Positions 19,264 through 30,847 of a DNA stretch of 64,000 bases are shown piece after piece. The notes below the pieces were generated by a model. It was not told where the DNA came from, did not search any database, and saw only the letters and a list, made by a program, of their open reading frames with translations. The DNA comes from Asterella californica (taxonomy: Eukaryota > Streptophyta > Marchantiopsida > Marchantiales > Aytoniaceae). How positions within the stretch are numbered: the stretch's first letter is position 1; each line of letters starts with the position of its first letter. The stretch is from positions 21,561,001 through 21,625,000 of the forward strand of contig JAYKYS010000008.1 of assembly GCA_036924285.1 (NCBI GenBank), in the 5' to 3' direction. The translations under genes were made by a program, and so were the position numbers.

Positions 19264-22200
19264 ATGGGAAAGCTACCCGTGTTTCATGGGAAGGACAATG
19301 AAGATGTAGAACCGTTTGTTCGAGACTTCAAAAGGGGTTGCATCGGAAACAACGTGAGAAGGAAGGAAGAATGGGTGTTGTTACTGCCAGAGTTTTTAGA
19401 AGATTTTGCTCTTACGTGGTATGAAGACCGAGTGAAGAGCCAGACACCTGGTGCAGTTGAGGACACATGGGAGACGTTGAGTAATGCACTCATCGAAGAA
19501 TTTCTTCCAGAAGAGAGTTATGAGAAGCTCATGGTGGAGCTTACTCATTTGAAGCAACGTGACGACGAGAAAGTTCGGCAATATGCCGAAAGGGTGGATA
19601 AGTTGGAGCAACGGTTTCGGACGGTCCTACGGAAGAGTGGAGACAATGTGGAACTAACGATGGCGGGGATTGGAGCAGTGCTGACCAAAAACTTGGTGGG
19701 AGGGTTGAGACCTTCAATTCGAACCCAAGTGAGGTACGAGAAGCCAGCAACCAAAGCGGAGGCCATCAAGATAGCGACAAATATGGAAGAGAGTTTGGAT
19801 GAAGGAGATATCATCCAACCTCATCATGCTGCTCTGGTGTCAACTCCGACTCCTGGTGTAGCCACAACGATCGCACCTGCACCATCACAATTGGTGATTG
19901 CTTCAACGTCAGCTCCTACTCCAACGGTGGTGCCAAGACCGTTTGTCCCAACAACGATGTCTACTGCCACCTCTGATTTTCATGCCGAGCTGAAGAGCAT
20001 CACTGACACTCTTGCGGATCTCAAGATAAATGTGGTGCAGTTACGAGAATGGAGGAACAAAGGTGGAGGAGGAGGTCAAAGAGGTTACGACAACAATCCC
20101 AACCGAGGAAATCAAGGTAACTTTGGAGGCAACCAAGGTAACTTTGGAGGAATCACTTGTTGGACGTGTGGAGGTTCTCATTTCCAGCGAAATTGTCCTA
20201 ACAACGGAGCAAGAGGTGCCGAAGCTGTCAGAATGAATGTGGGTGGAGGAAATCCATCACAAGGACGAGACAAAGGGGTGGCTACTATCGATGTCGTGCG
20301 AGATCCCATCTACGAGAAAGGAGAGAGTTCAAACTCTTCTCATGCACCGGTGGAGCTTTTAGCTCAAGAAAGAAAAAGAACTCGATTTTCTGATGAACCG
20401 GTTTTCATGGAGGAGTCAGCAAGTAGAAGTACTCGTTCGAGTAATGTTTCGAGTACACCAAGGGAGCCAAGAAGGAAGCTGGGGATGGCGGATTTCACCA
20501 TTTCATCTTCCCAAGCGGGATATGATGTGGTTGAAGATGTGGGTGCTCAGAAAGCCAACATCACTGTTGGACAACTGATCGCACTTAATCCCAGCTTACG
20601 AAGGGAACTCAGAGGAGGACTGAGTTCTAAGAGAAGCAAGAAGAAGAAACCCAAGAGCAAGACATCAAAGTCAGTGGGAGTTGGTGTGGTGGATGTGCAT
20701 GCTTCAGAGGTATGCACTAGGGCTTCAAAGATTGAAGTCCGATTGAATGGTCACTACGTCTCTGACGTATTGGTGGATGGAGGGTCGGCTGTAAACGCCA
20801 TATCGGAGAGGTTGATGAAGAAGTTGGGAATGGAACCAACTCGCCCGGCTAGCATTGTCGTGGGGATGGCTAACAAGCAACGGGTAAGACCTCTTGGTGT
20901 GTTAGAGAAGGTGGTCGTGTCTGTGATGGGAGTTCAAACATTGATGTCCTTTCAAGTGTTAAAGGACTCTAGTTATGATTTGCTCCTAGGTAGGCCTTGG
21001 TTGAGAGCTGTGCGCACCACGGATAGGTGGCACAAGGGATACTTACGAATTGGGCCTAGAGATCATAGAGTGATAGTTCCTCTCTCGGGTGTTGGAGTTG
21101 TGACTTCTGACTCTGATAGACCCACTAGTGACTACTGGGAATCTGATACGGAGGATGATCAGAGTGTCCCGGAAGTAGATACTGGGGATTCTTACGACCA
21201 AGAATCCTCGTCTGAGGACGAAGGATTTGGTCGAGATGAATCATTACATCAGCTTAGTGCTATTGACTTGTTGCCTCGACCAGCAGTGGAGAAAGATCCT
21301 GACAAAGAAGAGTTAAGTGAGGCAGAGATTGTGAGAAGACTCTCTACCCTGAAGTTTGGTATCAATGTCACTCAAGAGGAGAAAAGTAGATTCCTAGATA
21401 TATTTCGAAAATATATCCATGTGTTTGCTTTCAGCTACAAGGATTTGAAGGAGGTGACTCTCGAGACTCATCGAATCGAATTGGAGGAGAACGCAAGACC
21501 AGTTCGACAGAAGCAGAGAAGGGTCAATCCTACAACAGCAATGATGGTCAAGGAGGAGATAGACAAGTTGAAGGAGGCGAGTTTCATCTATGAGGTGGAG
21601 AACTCAGAATGGGTTTCACCCATTGTGATTGTCAAGAAGAAGAATGGTAAGCTGCGAGTGTGCATAGACTATAAGAAGCTGAATGCAGTTACCAAGAAGG
21701 ACTATTATCCTCTACCATTTATAGATGAGATTTTGGAGGAAGTTGCCGGTCATGAGTGGTACAGCTTTGGTGATGGTTATAGTGGATACAACCAGATCAA
21801 GATAGCACAGGAGTACCAGCAGTTGACTACTTTCACTACTCCTTGGGGAACATTTGCATTTCGAGTGATGCCATTCGGACTGTGTAATGCTCCGGCCACG
21901 TTTCAGAGGTTCATGAACAAGGTGTTCGAACCATTCATAGGAAAGTTTGTTCGTGATTTCATTGATGATTTCTGTGTGTACGGAAGAAAGGAGGACCACT
22001 TTGATCATGTGATCAAAGTTCTGCAGCGGTTGGAGCAAGCTAACGCTTCTCTGAATCCAGAGAAGTGCATCTTTGGCTGCGAAGAAGGTCTGCTGTTAGG
22101 GCACATCATTTCCAAGAATGGGATTGCGGTAGATCCTGAAAAGGTGAAGAAGATTGTGGATCTTCCATTTCCGATCAACTTGACAAAGTTGAGGCAGTTT

Positions 22201-24150
22201 CTTGGCATGGTTGGATATTATCGTAGGTTTGTCTTTTCCTTCTCAAACAAAGCAATAGCTTTGACTATGTACATGAAGAAGGGAGTTGATTTTGACTTGA
22301 TAGTGCATGATCAGAAGGCAAAGGAAGCATTTGAGGAGCTGAAAAAGGCATTGGTGACAGCTCCTATACTTGCTAAACCTGAGTGGAGTAAAGCATTTAT
22401 TCTGTATACGGATGCCTCCAATGTAGCAATCGGATGTACATTAAGTCAGCTAGATGGAGATGGGCATGATCATCCTATAGCTTATGCTAGTAGGCAGATG
22501 GTTCCAGCGGAGAAGAATTACTCCGTGACTGAACGAGAAGGATTAGCGGTGATCTTTGGATTGAAGAAATTCCGACATTACTTGCTAGGAGGGAAATTTT
22601 CCATAGTCACAGATCACAAGGCTTTAAAGTATATCTTTAATAAGCCTAATGCCGAAGGTCGTATTGCTCGTTGGAAGATCCTTCTAACAGAATACGATTA
22701 TGTGATCGAAGATAGACCAGGGAAAAAGCATGCGAATGCTGATCTTTTGTCGAGGGCTTATGATGATGAGGGAGAAGAACCATTTGACGATTCGTTTCCA
22801 GACGAGCATCTGATGACCATCACAAGCATTGAGGAGATACCGGACGAGTATAAGGAAATCTGGAGTTTCCTTGCAGATGGCTCTTTTCCGGAAGGTATGC
22901 ATACCCGAGAACGTAACGCGTTGATCAAGAGATGCAAACCTTACACCATGGTGGAGGGAATTCTATTTCATCAAGGAGCAGATGGCTTACTAAGGAGAGC
23001 AGTTGGTCAGAAGGAGGCGTTCAAGCTGATGCACGAGTTTCACGATGGCACTGTTTGCGGAGGTCACTTTGCTGGTAAGATAACAGCTTTCAAGATTTTG
23101 GATGCGGGTTATCACTGGAGAGGGATTTTCAAGGAGTGTTTAGACTATTGCAAAACTTGCGATGTATGTCAAGCATTTGCTCTGAAGTCTACTAGAACAC
23201 CTCCGTTAAGATCAATTTCAATATTAGGACCATTTGAGAAGTGGGGTATTGACTTTGTAGGTCCTCTCAATAAGACACCTCGAGGAAATAGATACATTGT
23301 AGTCGCCACTGACTATTGTACCAAGTGGGTAGAGGCTAGACCTTTGAGAGAGACCAATGAAACAGAAGTCGGTAGATTCTTATGGGAGAGGATCATCACC
23401 AGATTTGGATGTCCGTTAGAGTTGGTCTCGGATAGAGGAGGAGAGTTTGTAGGGAGCATGACTACTGCTATGCTACAACACTTTTCTATCAAGGCACGAG
23501 TAACGACCTCATACAAGCCAAATGCTAATGGTCTTGCGGAGAAGACCAATCTTACACTTTGTATGATGCTCGTCAAAGATGCTGGTGTTGAGACTGCGAA
23601 ACATACTTGGGATAAGAGGCTACATGCCATCTTATGGGAGTACCGAACGACAACAAAGACTTCTACTGGGTACTCTCCATTTCGACTGGTTTATGGAGTG
23701 GAGTCCAAGTTGCCCATCCAATTCGAATTGGATACTTTTCAAACTATTCAACGAAAGTTGAAGAGGTCGAGAGGAGAAGACGTGGTCAGATCAAGAAGGG
23801 AGCAACTCATGGAGTTGGAAGAGACCCGAGCGGTAGCGATGATCCGGATGGAACGAGCTCAAGCGTATCAAAAGAAGAGTTACGACAAAAGGTTGGGCAA
23901 GAGGGAGGTAAAACCTTTTCAAGTCGGAGATTGGGTTATGTTGTATGATGCTATCAGATTCAAGAGGGCTAGGAAGAAGTTTCTTCCGAGATATTTTGGT
24001 CCTTTTGTTGTAGATAAGGTGTGGAGCAACTTCACATATGACCTTCAGGAGCTGGGAGGAAGGAGATTCGATCGGGTCAACCATGACAAGTTGAAGTTGT
24101 TTCATCGACGGAAGTTCTCTCTTCACTCCGAGGACGGAGCGAAAATTTAG
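19264..24150 (+). CDS. gag-pol: Ty3-1 Gag-Pol polyprotein
   Basis: A single 1,628-residue frame starts at an ATG in AAGATGGGAAAG. Gag occupies about residues 1-300 (WETLSNALIEEFLPEESYEK is capsid-like) and ends in a knuckle with CX2CX3HX4C spacing (C299, C302, H306, C311), one residue shorter than usual. The aspartic protease has its active site at D505 (VLVDGGSAVNAIS). RT carries PFGLCNAPATFQRFM and the catalytic FIDD at 899-902. RNase H has the YTDAS aspartate. Integrase has an HHCC zinc site (ending CKTCDVC) and the triad D1330, D1390, E1426 with 35 residues between the last two. There is no chromodomain; the C-terminus has a GPFVVDKVW-type segment. Gag and Pol share one frame, so no frameshift is needed. 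No stops or shifts were seen. Confidence 0.96.
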   Translation: MGKLPVFHGKDNEDVEPFVRDFKRGCIGNNVRRKEEWVLLLPEFLEDFALTWYEDRVKSQTPGAVEDTWETLSNALIEEFLPEESYEKLMVELTHLKQRDDEKVRQYAERVDKLEQRFRTVLRKSGDNVELTMAGIGAVLTKNLVGGLRPSIRTQVRYEKPATKAEAIKIATNMEESLDEGDIIQPHHAALVSTPTPGVATTIAPAPSQLVIASTSAPTPTVVPRPFVPTTMSTATSDFHAELKSITDTLADLKINVVQLREWRNKGGGGGQRGYDNNPNRGNQGNFGGNQGNFGGITCWTCGGSHFQRNCPNNGARGAEAVRMNVGGGNPSQGRDKGVATIDVVRDPIYEKGESSNSSHAPVELLAQERKRTRFSDEPVFMEESASRSTRSSNVSSTPREPRRKLGMADFTISSSQAGYDVVEDVGAQKANITVGQLIALNPSLRRELRGGLSSKRSKKKKPKSKTSKSVGVGVVDVHASEVCTRASKIEVRLNGHYVSDVLVDGGSAVNAISERLMKKLGMEPTRPASIVVGMANKQRVRPLGVLEKVVVSVMGVQTLMSFQVLKDSSYDLLLGRPWLRAVRTTDRWHKGYLRIGPRDHRVIVPLSGVGVVTSDSDRPTSDYWESDTEDDQSVPEVDTGDSYDQESSSEDEGFGRDESLHQLSAIDLLPRPAVEKDPDKEELSEAEIVRRLSTLKFGINVTQEEKSRFLDIFRKYIHVFAFSYKDLKEVTLETHRIELEENARPVRQKQRRVNPTTAMMVKEEIDKLKEASFIYEVENSEWVSPIVIVKKKNGKLRVCIDYKKLNAVTKKDYYPLPFIDEILEEVAGHEWYSFGDGYSGYNQIKIAQEYQQLTTFTTPWGTFAFRVMPFGLCNAPATFQRFMNKVFEPFIGKFVRDFIDDFCVYGRKEDHFDHVIKVLQRLEQANASLNPEKCIFGCEEGLLLGHIISKNGIAVDPEKVKKIVDLPFPINLTKLRQFLGMVGYYRRFVFSFSNKAIALTMYMKKGVDFDLIVHDQKAKEAFEELKKALVTAPILAKPEWSKAFILYTDASNVAIGCTLSQLDGDGHDHPIAYASRQMVPAEKNYSVTEREGLAVIFGLKKFRHYLLGGKFSIVTDHKALKYIFNKPNAEGRIARWKILLTEYDYVIEDRPGKKHANADLLSRAYDDEGEEPFDDSFPDEHLMTITSIEEIPDEYKEIWSFLADGSFPEGMHTRERNALIKRCKPYTMVEGILFHQGADGLLRRAVGQKEAFKLMHEFHDGTVCGGHFAGKITAFKILDAGYHWRGIFKECLDYCKTCDVCQAFALKSTRTPPLRSISILGPFEKWGIDFVGPLNKTPRGNRYIVVATDYCTKWVEARPLRETNETEVGRFLWERIITRFGCPLELVSDRGGEFVGSMTTAMLQHFSIKARVTTSYKPNANGLAEKTNLTLCMMLVKDAGVETAKHTWDKRLHAILWEYRTTTKTSTGYSPFRLVYGVESKLPIQFELDTFQTIQRKLKRSRGEDVVRSRREQLMELEETRAVAMIRMERAQAYQKKSYDKRLGKREVKPFQVGDWVMLYDAIRFKRARKKFLPRYFGPFVVDKVWSNFTYDLQELGGRRFDRVNHDKLKLFHRRKFSLHSEDGAKI

Positions 24151-24163
24151 TCCGGGGGTAAAA
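24151..24163 (+). other. Polypurine tract of Ty3-1
   Basis: TCCGGGGGTAAAA directly precedes the 3' LTR. Its G5 run plus A-rich end is the expected primer for plus-strand DNA synthesis. The identical sequence precedes the 3' LTR of Ty3-3. Confidence 0.65.
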
Positions 24164-25079
24164 TGTAACGACCTATGTTACACATAGGAAGTTTGTCAAT
24201 TAGTAAGGTGTTTAGTTATAACTAAGGGTTGAGAATGTTTATTTGCTGCCAAAGTACTTTTAGGAGGTATCAAGTTAGTCATGACTAGCTAAAAGTTAGT
24301 TATGGTTAAACTTAGCTGTACTTTTGGCAGAATTCAGATATTTGCTAAAGAGTGAGCACTACTATCTTGTCATCTTGTCTAAAAGGTAGAAAGGAGGTGG
24401 AAAGTATCTCTTATCTCCTTTTTGACTTGATATTAGTGGTTGGATTAAAGTTGTGGACTTTGTGGGCATTAAAAACAAGAAGAGATTCCACATGTTTCCT
24501 TTTTAGTGGGTCCTAGTGTAGAGGGGGGGTGGAAATTCGAGATTCCTTGAGAATATTCCAGAATCCTTCTAGAAGTTGTTGACTTTGAAGGAATAAGCCC
24601 ATGTGAAAAGGTAAAAAGCCCATGTGATCAATGCTTTTACCTTAAGTAATATTTTAGTAAAACCCGGTAAAAGTAGTTACGGCTGAGTTACCGAGGGTAC
24701 CAAAGTAAAAACCTAGAATGTATAAATAGAGGAGTAGAGAAGAGCTCCTCATCCTTGTTTTCACATTGTCGTAATGACAACTTGAGTAATATAGAGAGTG
24801 TGGGATATTTTTAGCATGTGAGAACTTGAGAGACGTCGTTAGAATGGAGGATTTTAGTGGATGAGATTATGGAGATTTTAGTTGATAAGTTTGTGGGTGT
24901 ATGAATGAGAGTGAACTTAGCATTTTTCCCTTCAAGATTCATGGTGTGCTTCCATCAAAGCCATCAGAGGTGACCCCTGAGTGAGAGACAGGCCCGACAG
25001 TTGCAGATTCGTGGATGACGATCGTGGAGGTTGAGAGATCGGGGGGGTAGTTGATCGTTAGGACCGCGGAGGGTTTACA
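24164..25079 (+). repeat. 3' LTR of Ty3-1
   Basis: The 916-bp LTR matches 16315-17230 with about three differences by eye and is followed by GTTC (25080-25083), the right target duplication. Confidence 0.95.
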
Positions 25080-25083
25080 GTTC

Positions 25084-25624
25084 GGAGTTTTACCTACGAA
25101 GTTTCGTAGTGTGTTGTGATAAGAGTTAGACTGGGTGACGAAGTCTTTCGTGATTTGCATCTGAAATTTGAGTAAGAAGTCTAAGACGAAGATTGAGAAC
25201 AAACTAGCATCTACAAAGTTAGTTTACTATGAAGTAGTTTTAGGACGAAAGTACTTTGGAGGAAATATTAGTCTTAAGAAGTATCTTCAGTGTGAAGTTC
25301 TTCTTAGGAAGATATTTTGAAGAATTATTCTTTGTACTTCGACGGAAGAAGAAAGTTCTTCGGTTGAGTTTCCAAGAATAATAGTAGTGAAGATAACTCA
25401 ATGTCAAGATCCTTAACATTTATGGTAATAGAAGTTACTTTGTAGCACTTCAGCAGTACTTTTCTGTGAAGGCTTATTATCCGTGGTTTTGTATCCTGCG
25501 TCATTTATCTGTTCATGAGGTCCCTGACTCGTTAAGTATCTGTTATGTTTATTGTCAAGCTTATCAACTCTGTCTTGTTGGATAGACTTGAGTTTGAACT
25601 CCACCGTGAATGATTTTTGTCCGT
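25084..25624 (+). other. Continuation of purine-rich repeat interrupted by Ty3-1
   Basis: The same ACGAAG/CTTCG-rich composition as 13.9-16.3 kb resumes after the right duplication, so Ty3-1 is inserted inside that unit. There are no long frames and no recognised domain. Confidence 0.45.
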
Positions 25625-25945
25625 TGTCATGTTGTGATACAAGTCACATGTGAATTTTAGCGTAGAACTTGTATTGTGTTGTTTCTAGATTTTGTGAACT
25701 TTTTCATATAACTCGATTGACAGAGTATTAGATGCCACGTCCACGATTATATCGGATGATTGATCACATGATAATCAAATGTTGTCGTGTTGTGACATGA
25801 CTCACATATGAATTTAGCGTAGAACTTGTATTGTGTTATTTTTTACGTCTTGTGAATCTATTCATGTAACTGGTTTGACAGCGTATGAAGTGACACGTCC
25901 ACGATTATCTAGAATGTTAGATCGCACAATAATGAGACGTGTCAG
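25625..25945 (+). repeat. Two tandem copies of the family L LTR start
   Basis: TGTCATGTTGTGATAC at 25625 and TGTCGTGTTGTGACAT at 25783 begin two 158-bp units sharing TTTAGCGTAGAACTTGTATT and (C)CACGTCCACGATTAT. They are the reverse complement of the right end of the minus-strand LTR at 40.88 kb. Only the first part of the LTR is present, in tandem. Confidence 0.7.
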
Positions 25946-28900
25946 CTCAGTGATCCTGCATAGTATAATAGCATAGCATAGAGTGGATTTGACAATTTTG
26001 GATTCTCTAATGCACAGAATGGATTTGGTTCAACTTTAGTGGTTGTTTAGTGTCGGTTGGCAGGGTTGAGTGAGTACATGTGTTTATCACTCGAAGAACT
26101 GAATTTGCGATGTCTGATTGACAGCTTTCAGGTCGTGGATCTCTGCCGATGGTATCTCCATAGTGGGCAGATTGTTGATATTTTTTATTTGCGGATGTGC
26201 GCGTGCGCAAAGTGGTTCTTTTTGGTCGTGTGGTTGATTGCTATGTGGATTAGTAGTGTTTGGATCTGTTCTTGGTCGAATTTGTGGTGAGGTAGTGCGG
26301 AAGTGCTGCTAAATTTCCCGTCACAAGTTTTTTGGGGTCAATTTGAGATCGGCAGATATGCATCAGCGGACGTCGGGTAAGCGTGGATCAACAATTTCTA
26401 GTGGTGAGGAGTGCAGTAGGTGTGCGCTGAGAAGAGAATTCCAACGCACCAAAAATCATCCGATTTGATGAATACGAAAGAATTACAAAGAAAAGAAGGT
26501 CATGATTAATCAAAATCTGACGTAAATCTGTCTACGTGCACACATTTGACAGATTTTGACCTTGTGGAGTGTGTTTTTGATCTGCGAAGTTCCTATTTGT
26601 GTGTGTTTTCTTTCTATACGCGTTTGACCAGAGTTTCTACTCTACTCCAAGCGGAGAGAAGCGGAGAGTAAGCGAGAGTGTTACGGTGTGGAGCGCGTGT
26701 TAGAGGCTTCAAGGAGCAGAGGTCCGTGAGTGGGGAGGCATGTGAGCGGAGTTTGAGAGTGCGGAGACGGAGGTGGAGCTTGAGCCAGCAAGTCAGCTTG
26801 CTGGTGTGCGTGAGCTAAGCCCAATTTCATGATGTGAGAGTGAGAAAAATACTGTCACGCATCCCAACACAATTCTTGAAGAATGTGCTTAACTACTAGC
26901 TCTTAGTTTTGACTTTATCACTAAATCAATAGCTCTTGGTGTCTTTTAGGGATGCGTGCAAGTATTTATGGACTTGTTTAAGGTAGTAAGAGACTTTTCG
27001 CACGTTCTTAGAGGAGTGATAAGACGACCCATAGTACTAAGGGGAAGCTGTTGTTGTGATAACGTTTGTTTATATCGTAGAGATGCGTATAGTTGGTGGA
27101 AGGTGTCTTGGTTGAGCTAGTAGAGCTACCACGTAGATACTTTTGGAGCTACTAACATCTAGTTAGTGACCTTAGGTACAGGTTATAACAGTCGGTGATC
27201 ATATATTGTACATGTGATCATCGAAGAAGAGACGTCAGTCCGGATGAGGTTGAGTTTATCTTTTGTGCATGTTTGAGTATAGAAGGTTATAGTTTGAACT
27301 TCTTGTGATTGGAACCTCTCTATATTCAACTTCCTGTTTGTGCGTTACGTTTGCTTGTGTTGACGTTTGATTTCCGGAGATAATTCACTCCAATGTGTTC
27401 TAGATTAGTGAGACTGAAATTACGGACCAATCAGACTACATCTGTTTCTCTCACGGTGAGGTTAGACTTGCGATAAACAAATAGTGAGAGGCTTCCTGTG
27501 GTGATGACAGATACATGTTATCTTGACCGTCCTAGTAGAGAATAAGTGAACTCAGTAGGAACGGGGTTAAGTAGGTTGGCGTCACGTGTGGTGAATATTT
27601 CTGCTAATTAAAACTTAAGAGGTTACTCTCTCAACTTTCTATGATGGATATGTTCCGTGGAAAATTTGGCGACGCGAGGGAGACCTTAAAATCTTGTCGG
27701 GTGGTCACATCATTCTCACGCGTATTTACCTACTTACGCATGTGAGGTCGAGTTATGAAATATTCGGACACTTTACTTAATTTGGAGCAAAGACAAGTCA
27801 TGAATCCAAGTTCTTGAGGTGGTGGTCCTCATGGGCCACCATGAAGGATATTTGTCAGCTAAACACCTCAGACACACGTGCGAACAGGCCTAATATGATT
27901 CTCAGACGAGCGGAAGGTGTTGGACAAAAGGGAAGACTAGGGCAGTGTAGTGCCGCTTGAGAAGAGTCTGGTGTTCTTTCGAAGAACTGAATGCTCTGGT
28001 CGTCGGTAGTATACAGGAAGGAGGGGACACAGCTGGGTGCTATATATCAGAGAGACAGAATACGTAAAAACAGTCAAAGACAAGATGGCCATGTGTTGAA
28101 ACTAAATTCTAGCCGATGCCTCAAGTGCGTTCTGAGATGTTGAGCATCATATAAACTTTCGAACACAACATTCCGCGTCTGAGAATCTCGCCGGCGCTTC
28201 AAGTCCTTCACGTTTGCTTTGGCTGCATTACAATTCCATGTCCGTTTATCCTGAACTTCTTGCTGAGTAGAAGGATGGTTCCATGCAGTGAGAGATCTAA
28301 CAGTCTGCCTCGATTATCTCCTGTTTCAGATAACTAGTACTTACCCTTTTTTGCGTTGGCACGCTGGCGGCATCTCATGACCTACCACTCTTTGTGACGT
28401 GAATCAAACCAAAATTAACCTATTGCCGGTTGACAGGCCCAATCCGCAAGGATTTTTAGTTGTTTGTTGTTTGTTGTATACTGACACTGTCAGGTTTCTC
28501 GTCAGCCCAATATCTAGCTACTGTACCGGGCTCACCATAAAATCAGTCCTAAAGCTGAGAGTTTATAGTTCCCTTCGGATGAAGCTTGTTTCTCTCCAGT
28601 TTTACGAGATCGCACACCGCTCGTCAGACCTTGATTAACGCGCTTAGAGTCCAAACTGGGAATTCGCTGGTTTTCCACATACACGCTGCACGGTTACGTA
28701 CGTTCACTTGGCCAGGTACCGCAAAAACTTGGAGACGTACCTCTTAAGTTCTAGAATAACCTTAAAACTATACTTCTCCGCTTTCCAGTAAACCACTGAT
28801 AAACTTAGTCGCAGCCATGTCTTATTATCGAACCAACATTCTGATCACAAAGGTCAAGACACGGGAGCATGAAAACATTTCAGTGCGCATTCAGGTCCTT

Positions 28901-30640
28901 CCGAAGAATGCTGATTCTAGAGACATCTCAAAACTTCACACTGTAGGGTCAAACAGAAGTACAGGTAGGGATTTCCCTTGACCAGACTCCTACTGATTGT
29001 GGTTCCTTGATCACAGCAAAATGGTTGAGTAACGTTACTCGTCAACTTTCGTTACCGGTATGGAGCGGATGGGGGGATAGTGCGAGTGAGAAGGAAGCTA
29101 CTAGTGGTTGTCATTGTGCTCCGTTTACGTTACACCCTTATTGAACGTTCGAGTAATGATTATTATTACAATTGTTGCTATACATTTTCACAGCTCCCCG
29201 TTGATTTTGCAGAATTCATAACAAGACAAAATCCGGAACATAGGAAAAAATATCGAGAATAAACTCGTGGATTTTTTTATTGAAAGTGCATAAAGTTCAA
29301 GAAGTGCATTGGCGCGGGTGATCACAATGCACTGTATCAAGTGCGCTCTTAAGAACAAATGTAAGAGTGCATTGCAGAGTACGCACTTGAATTTGTGACT
29401 TTGTCCGTACTCGACATTATCATCGGGTGCAGGTGCACTTGAAGGTGCAGAGTCTCAGTATATCTGCACTCTGCACCATATAAATAGAAATTTATTTCAA
29501 AGAGCATAGTAAAATCAACAATCAAAGTGCATAAAGAATAATACTGTCGAACGGAATGTCAAATTTTTCGTATATAAAAACTCAATATTATAAATGAATA
29601 CACAAACGAAAAGAAAAGATACGAATGAAATAGTCAAATGCATTATTCTTCTGCACGTCAAAACTGCATTAATATTCTGCACTAAATTGAAATGCATTAT
29701 TTTGTCTTGTAGCTTGCGTTATCAACAGAAATTGAACGTCACTACATGACAGCAGTGATCTATTTTATGTTTGGGTAAAAAAAATTTCAAAAGCAAGATG
29801 TCACGTCAGTGATTTCGATATGCCTGCGTAGAGCCGATAGACATCAATTCAGTTTTATTTTTCCATGTGAACTGTAGAGAAAATTGTCCAATCTCTGCAA
29901 ATATACAAGGCAGAAGAAACTAGAAGGAAGTTTGCATCAGTTTCAAAGTTCATTAAGTGTATACAGAATTTCTTTAAGGAATGAAAATGATTTCACAAGC
30001 TTTTTGAATCGCCGCAAGTTCTAGTTTGCTAAGAAGAGACAGAATGGACTGTCTTCATGATCATCTAGACATATGCATGAGTAAAAAATTTATTTATTCT
30101 AGATCTGTTAACTGTAATCTTTTGTTTTTTGCAGATGCTCAAAACTAAGAAGATGTCTTACTTCTTCTTCGTTTTCATCGCGTGCATGATGATGGAAGCA
30201 TGTTAAATCTGGAATGATCTGTTACAAGCAACCTTAATACGAGTTCAAATATTTAATTAAAGTTTAACGAGTTAACAACTAAAAACTGTCTGAACTTACT
30301 AACCAAACAGAATTGCAAAATGTAAAGACTAATGCATGCATGAAGCATGATTTACCTCAGAGCAGGACTCGGAATTCCACGTTTTGGCTGTAGACTATTA
30401 GACCTGTTGTAATTTACAATTGGTGTCAAGAAACCGCTTCCAATTCTTGTGATCATTCCCGTTACTTGTTCCTGTCTTCTTTCATTTTTCTACAAACGAG
30501 AGCGGACAACATTAGCATAAGTAAGAGTTTAACTTACTTACGTGCACGTGACCAAAGAGTGCAGTAGACCTAGGACACCTTATGTAAATCAACTTGACAT
30601 CAGTAATAGATAAAAATTGATCTGTAATCACACGTTTTGT
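25946..30640. other. Gene-free stretch with possible LTR remnant
   Basis: No open frame with a recognisable domain occurs. TGTCACGCATCCC near 26860 and a tRNA-like primer sequence at 27667 may mark an LTR. The part at 29.28-29.52 kb is rich in GTGCA/TGCAC and forms weak inverted repeats (CAAGTGCG near 29340, CGCACTTG near 29382). Nothing else is supported. Confidence 0.4.
27667..27684 (+). other. Possible primer-binding site, Ser-tRNA type
   Basis: TGGCGACGCGAGGGAGAC could pair with a tRNA ending CTCGCGTCGCCA, which from memory resembles plant tRNA-Ser. The LTR it would belong to may begin at TGTCACGCATCCC near 26860, but its end is not convincing (no CA). No downstream gag or pol was found. 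Confidence 0.28.
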
Positions 30641-30648
30641 CTTCTTAC

Positions 30649-30703
30649 CTTTATCAGTCATCTTTGTATGCTCGGAGTCAATGACTGATTTCAACATACA
30701 TTC
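30649..30703 (-). CDS. Possible short exon of the minus-strand gene
   Basis: A 55-nt segment lies between an acceptor-like ATGACAG and a donor GTAAGAAG on the minus strand, and reads LKSVIDSEHTKMTDK. It is the last exon-like piece that can be seen in this direction. Splice signals are good but the coding content is too short for confidence. Confidence 0.3.
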
Positions 30704-30847
30704 CTGTCATCACACAAGCATAGTTCTGCATATTAGTAAGTATAGTAGTTGTGTATTCATAAAGGAGAAAGAAAGATAAAGAGAGCAAAAGAGAAAATGA
30801 GAGCGAAATAATGAGAAGATATGAAATAAAGAGCGCAAGATGCTCAC

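Larger units (their letters stand above)
16315..25079 (+). mobile_element. Ty3/gypsy LTR retrotransposon Ty3-1, apparently intact
   Basis: A complete 8,765-bp element: 916-bp LTRs at 16315-17230 and 24164-25079, a Glu-tRNA-type primer site, a 2-kb leader with two extra ORFs, one Gag-Pol frame of 1,628 codons and a purine-rich tract before the right LTR. GTTC flanks both ends. By eye the two LTRs differ at about three positions (two near 16938-16943, one near 17179), so the insertion is very recent. Domain order is Gag, protease, RT, RNase H, integrase with no chromodomain, as in the non-chromovirus (Tat/Athila-type) side of Ty3. It interrupts older degraded sequence and is the only element here that looks able to encode all functions. 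Confidence 0.95.

Noticed and set aside
26057..26290. 77-codon frame rich in Trp and Cys as a membrane protein
   Set aside because: No homology recognised, no signal or splice context, and it lies in degraded sequence near LTR fragments.
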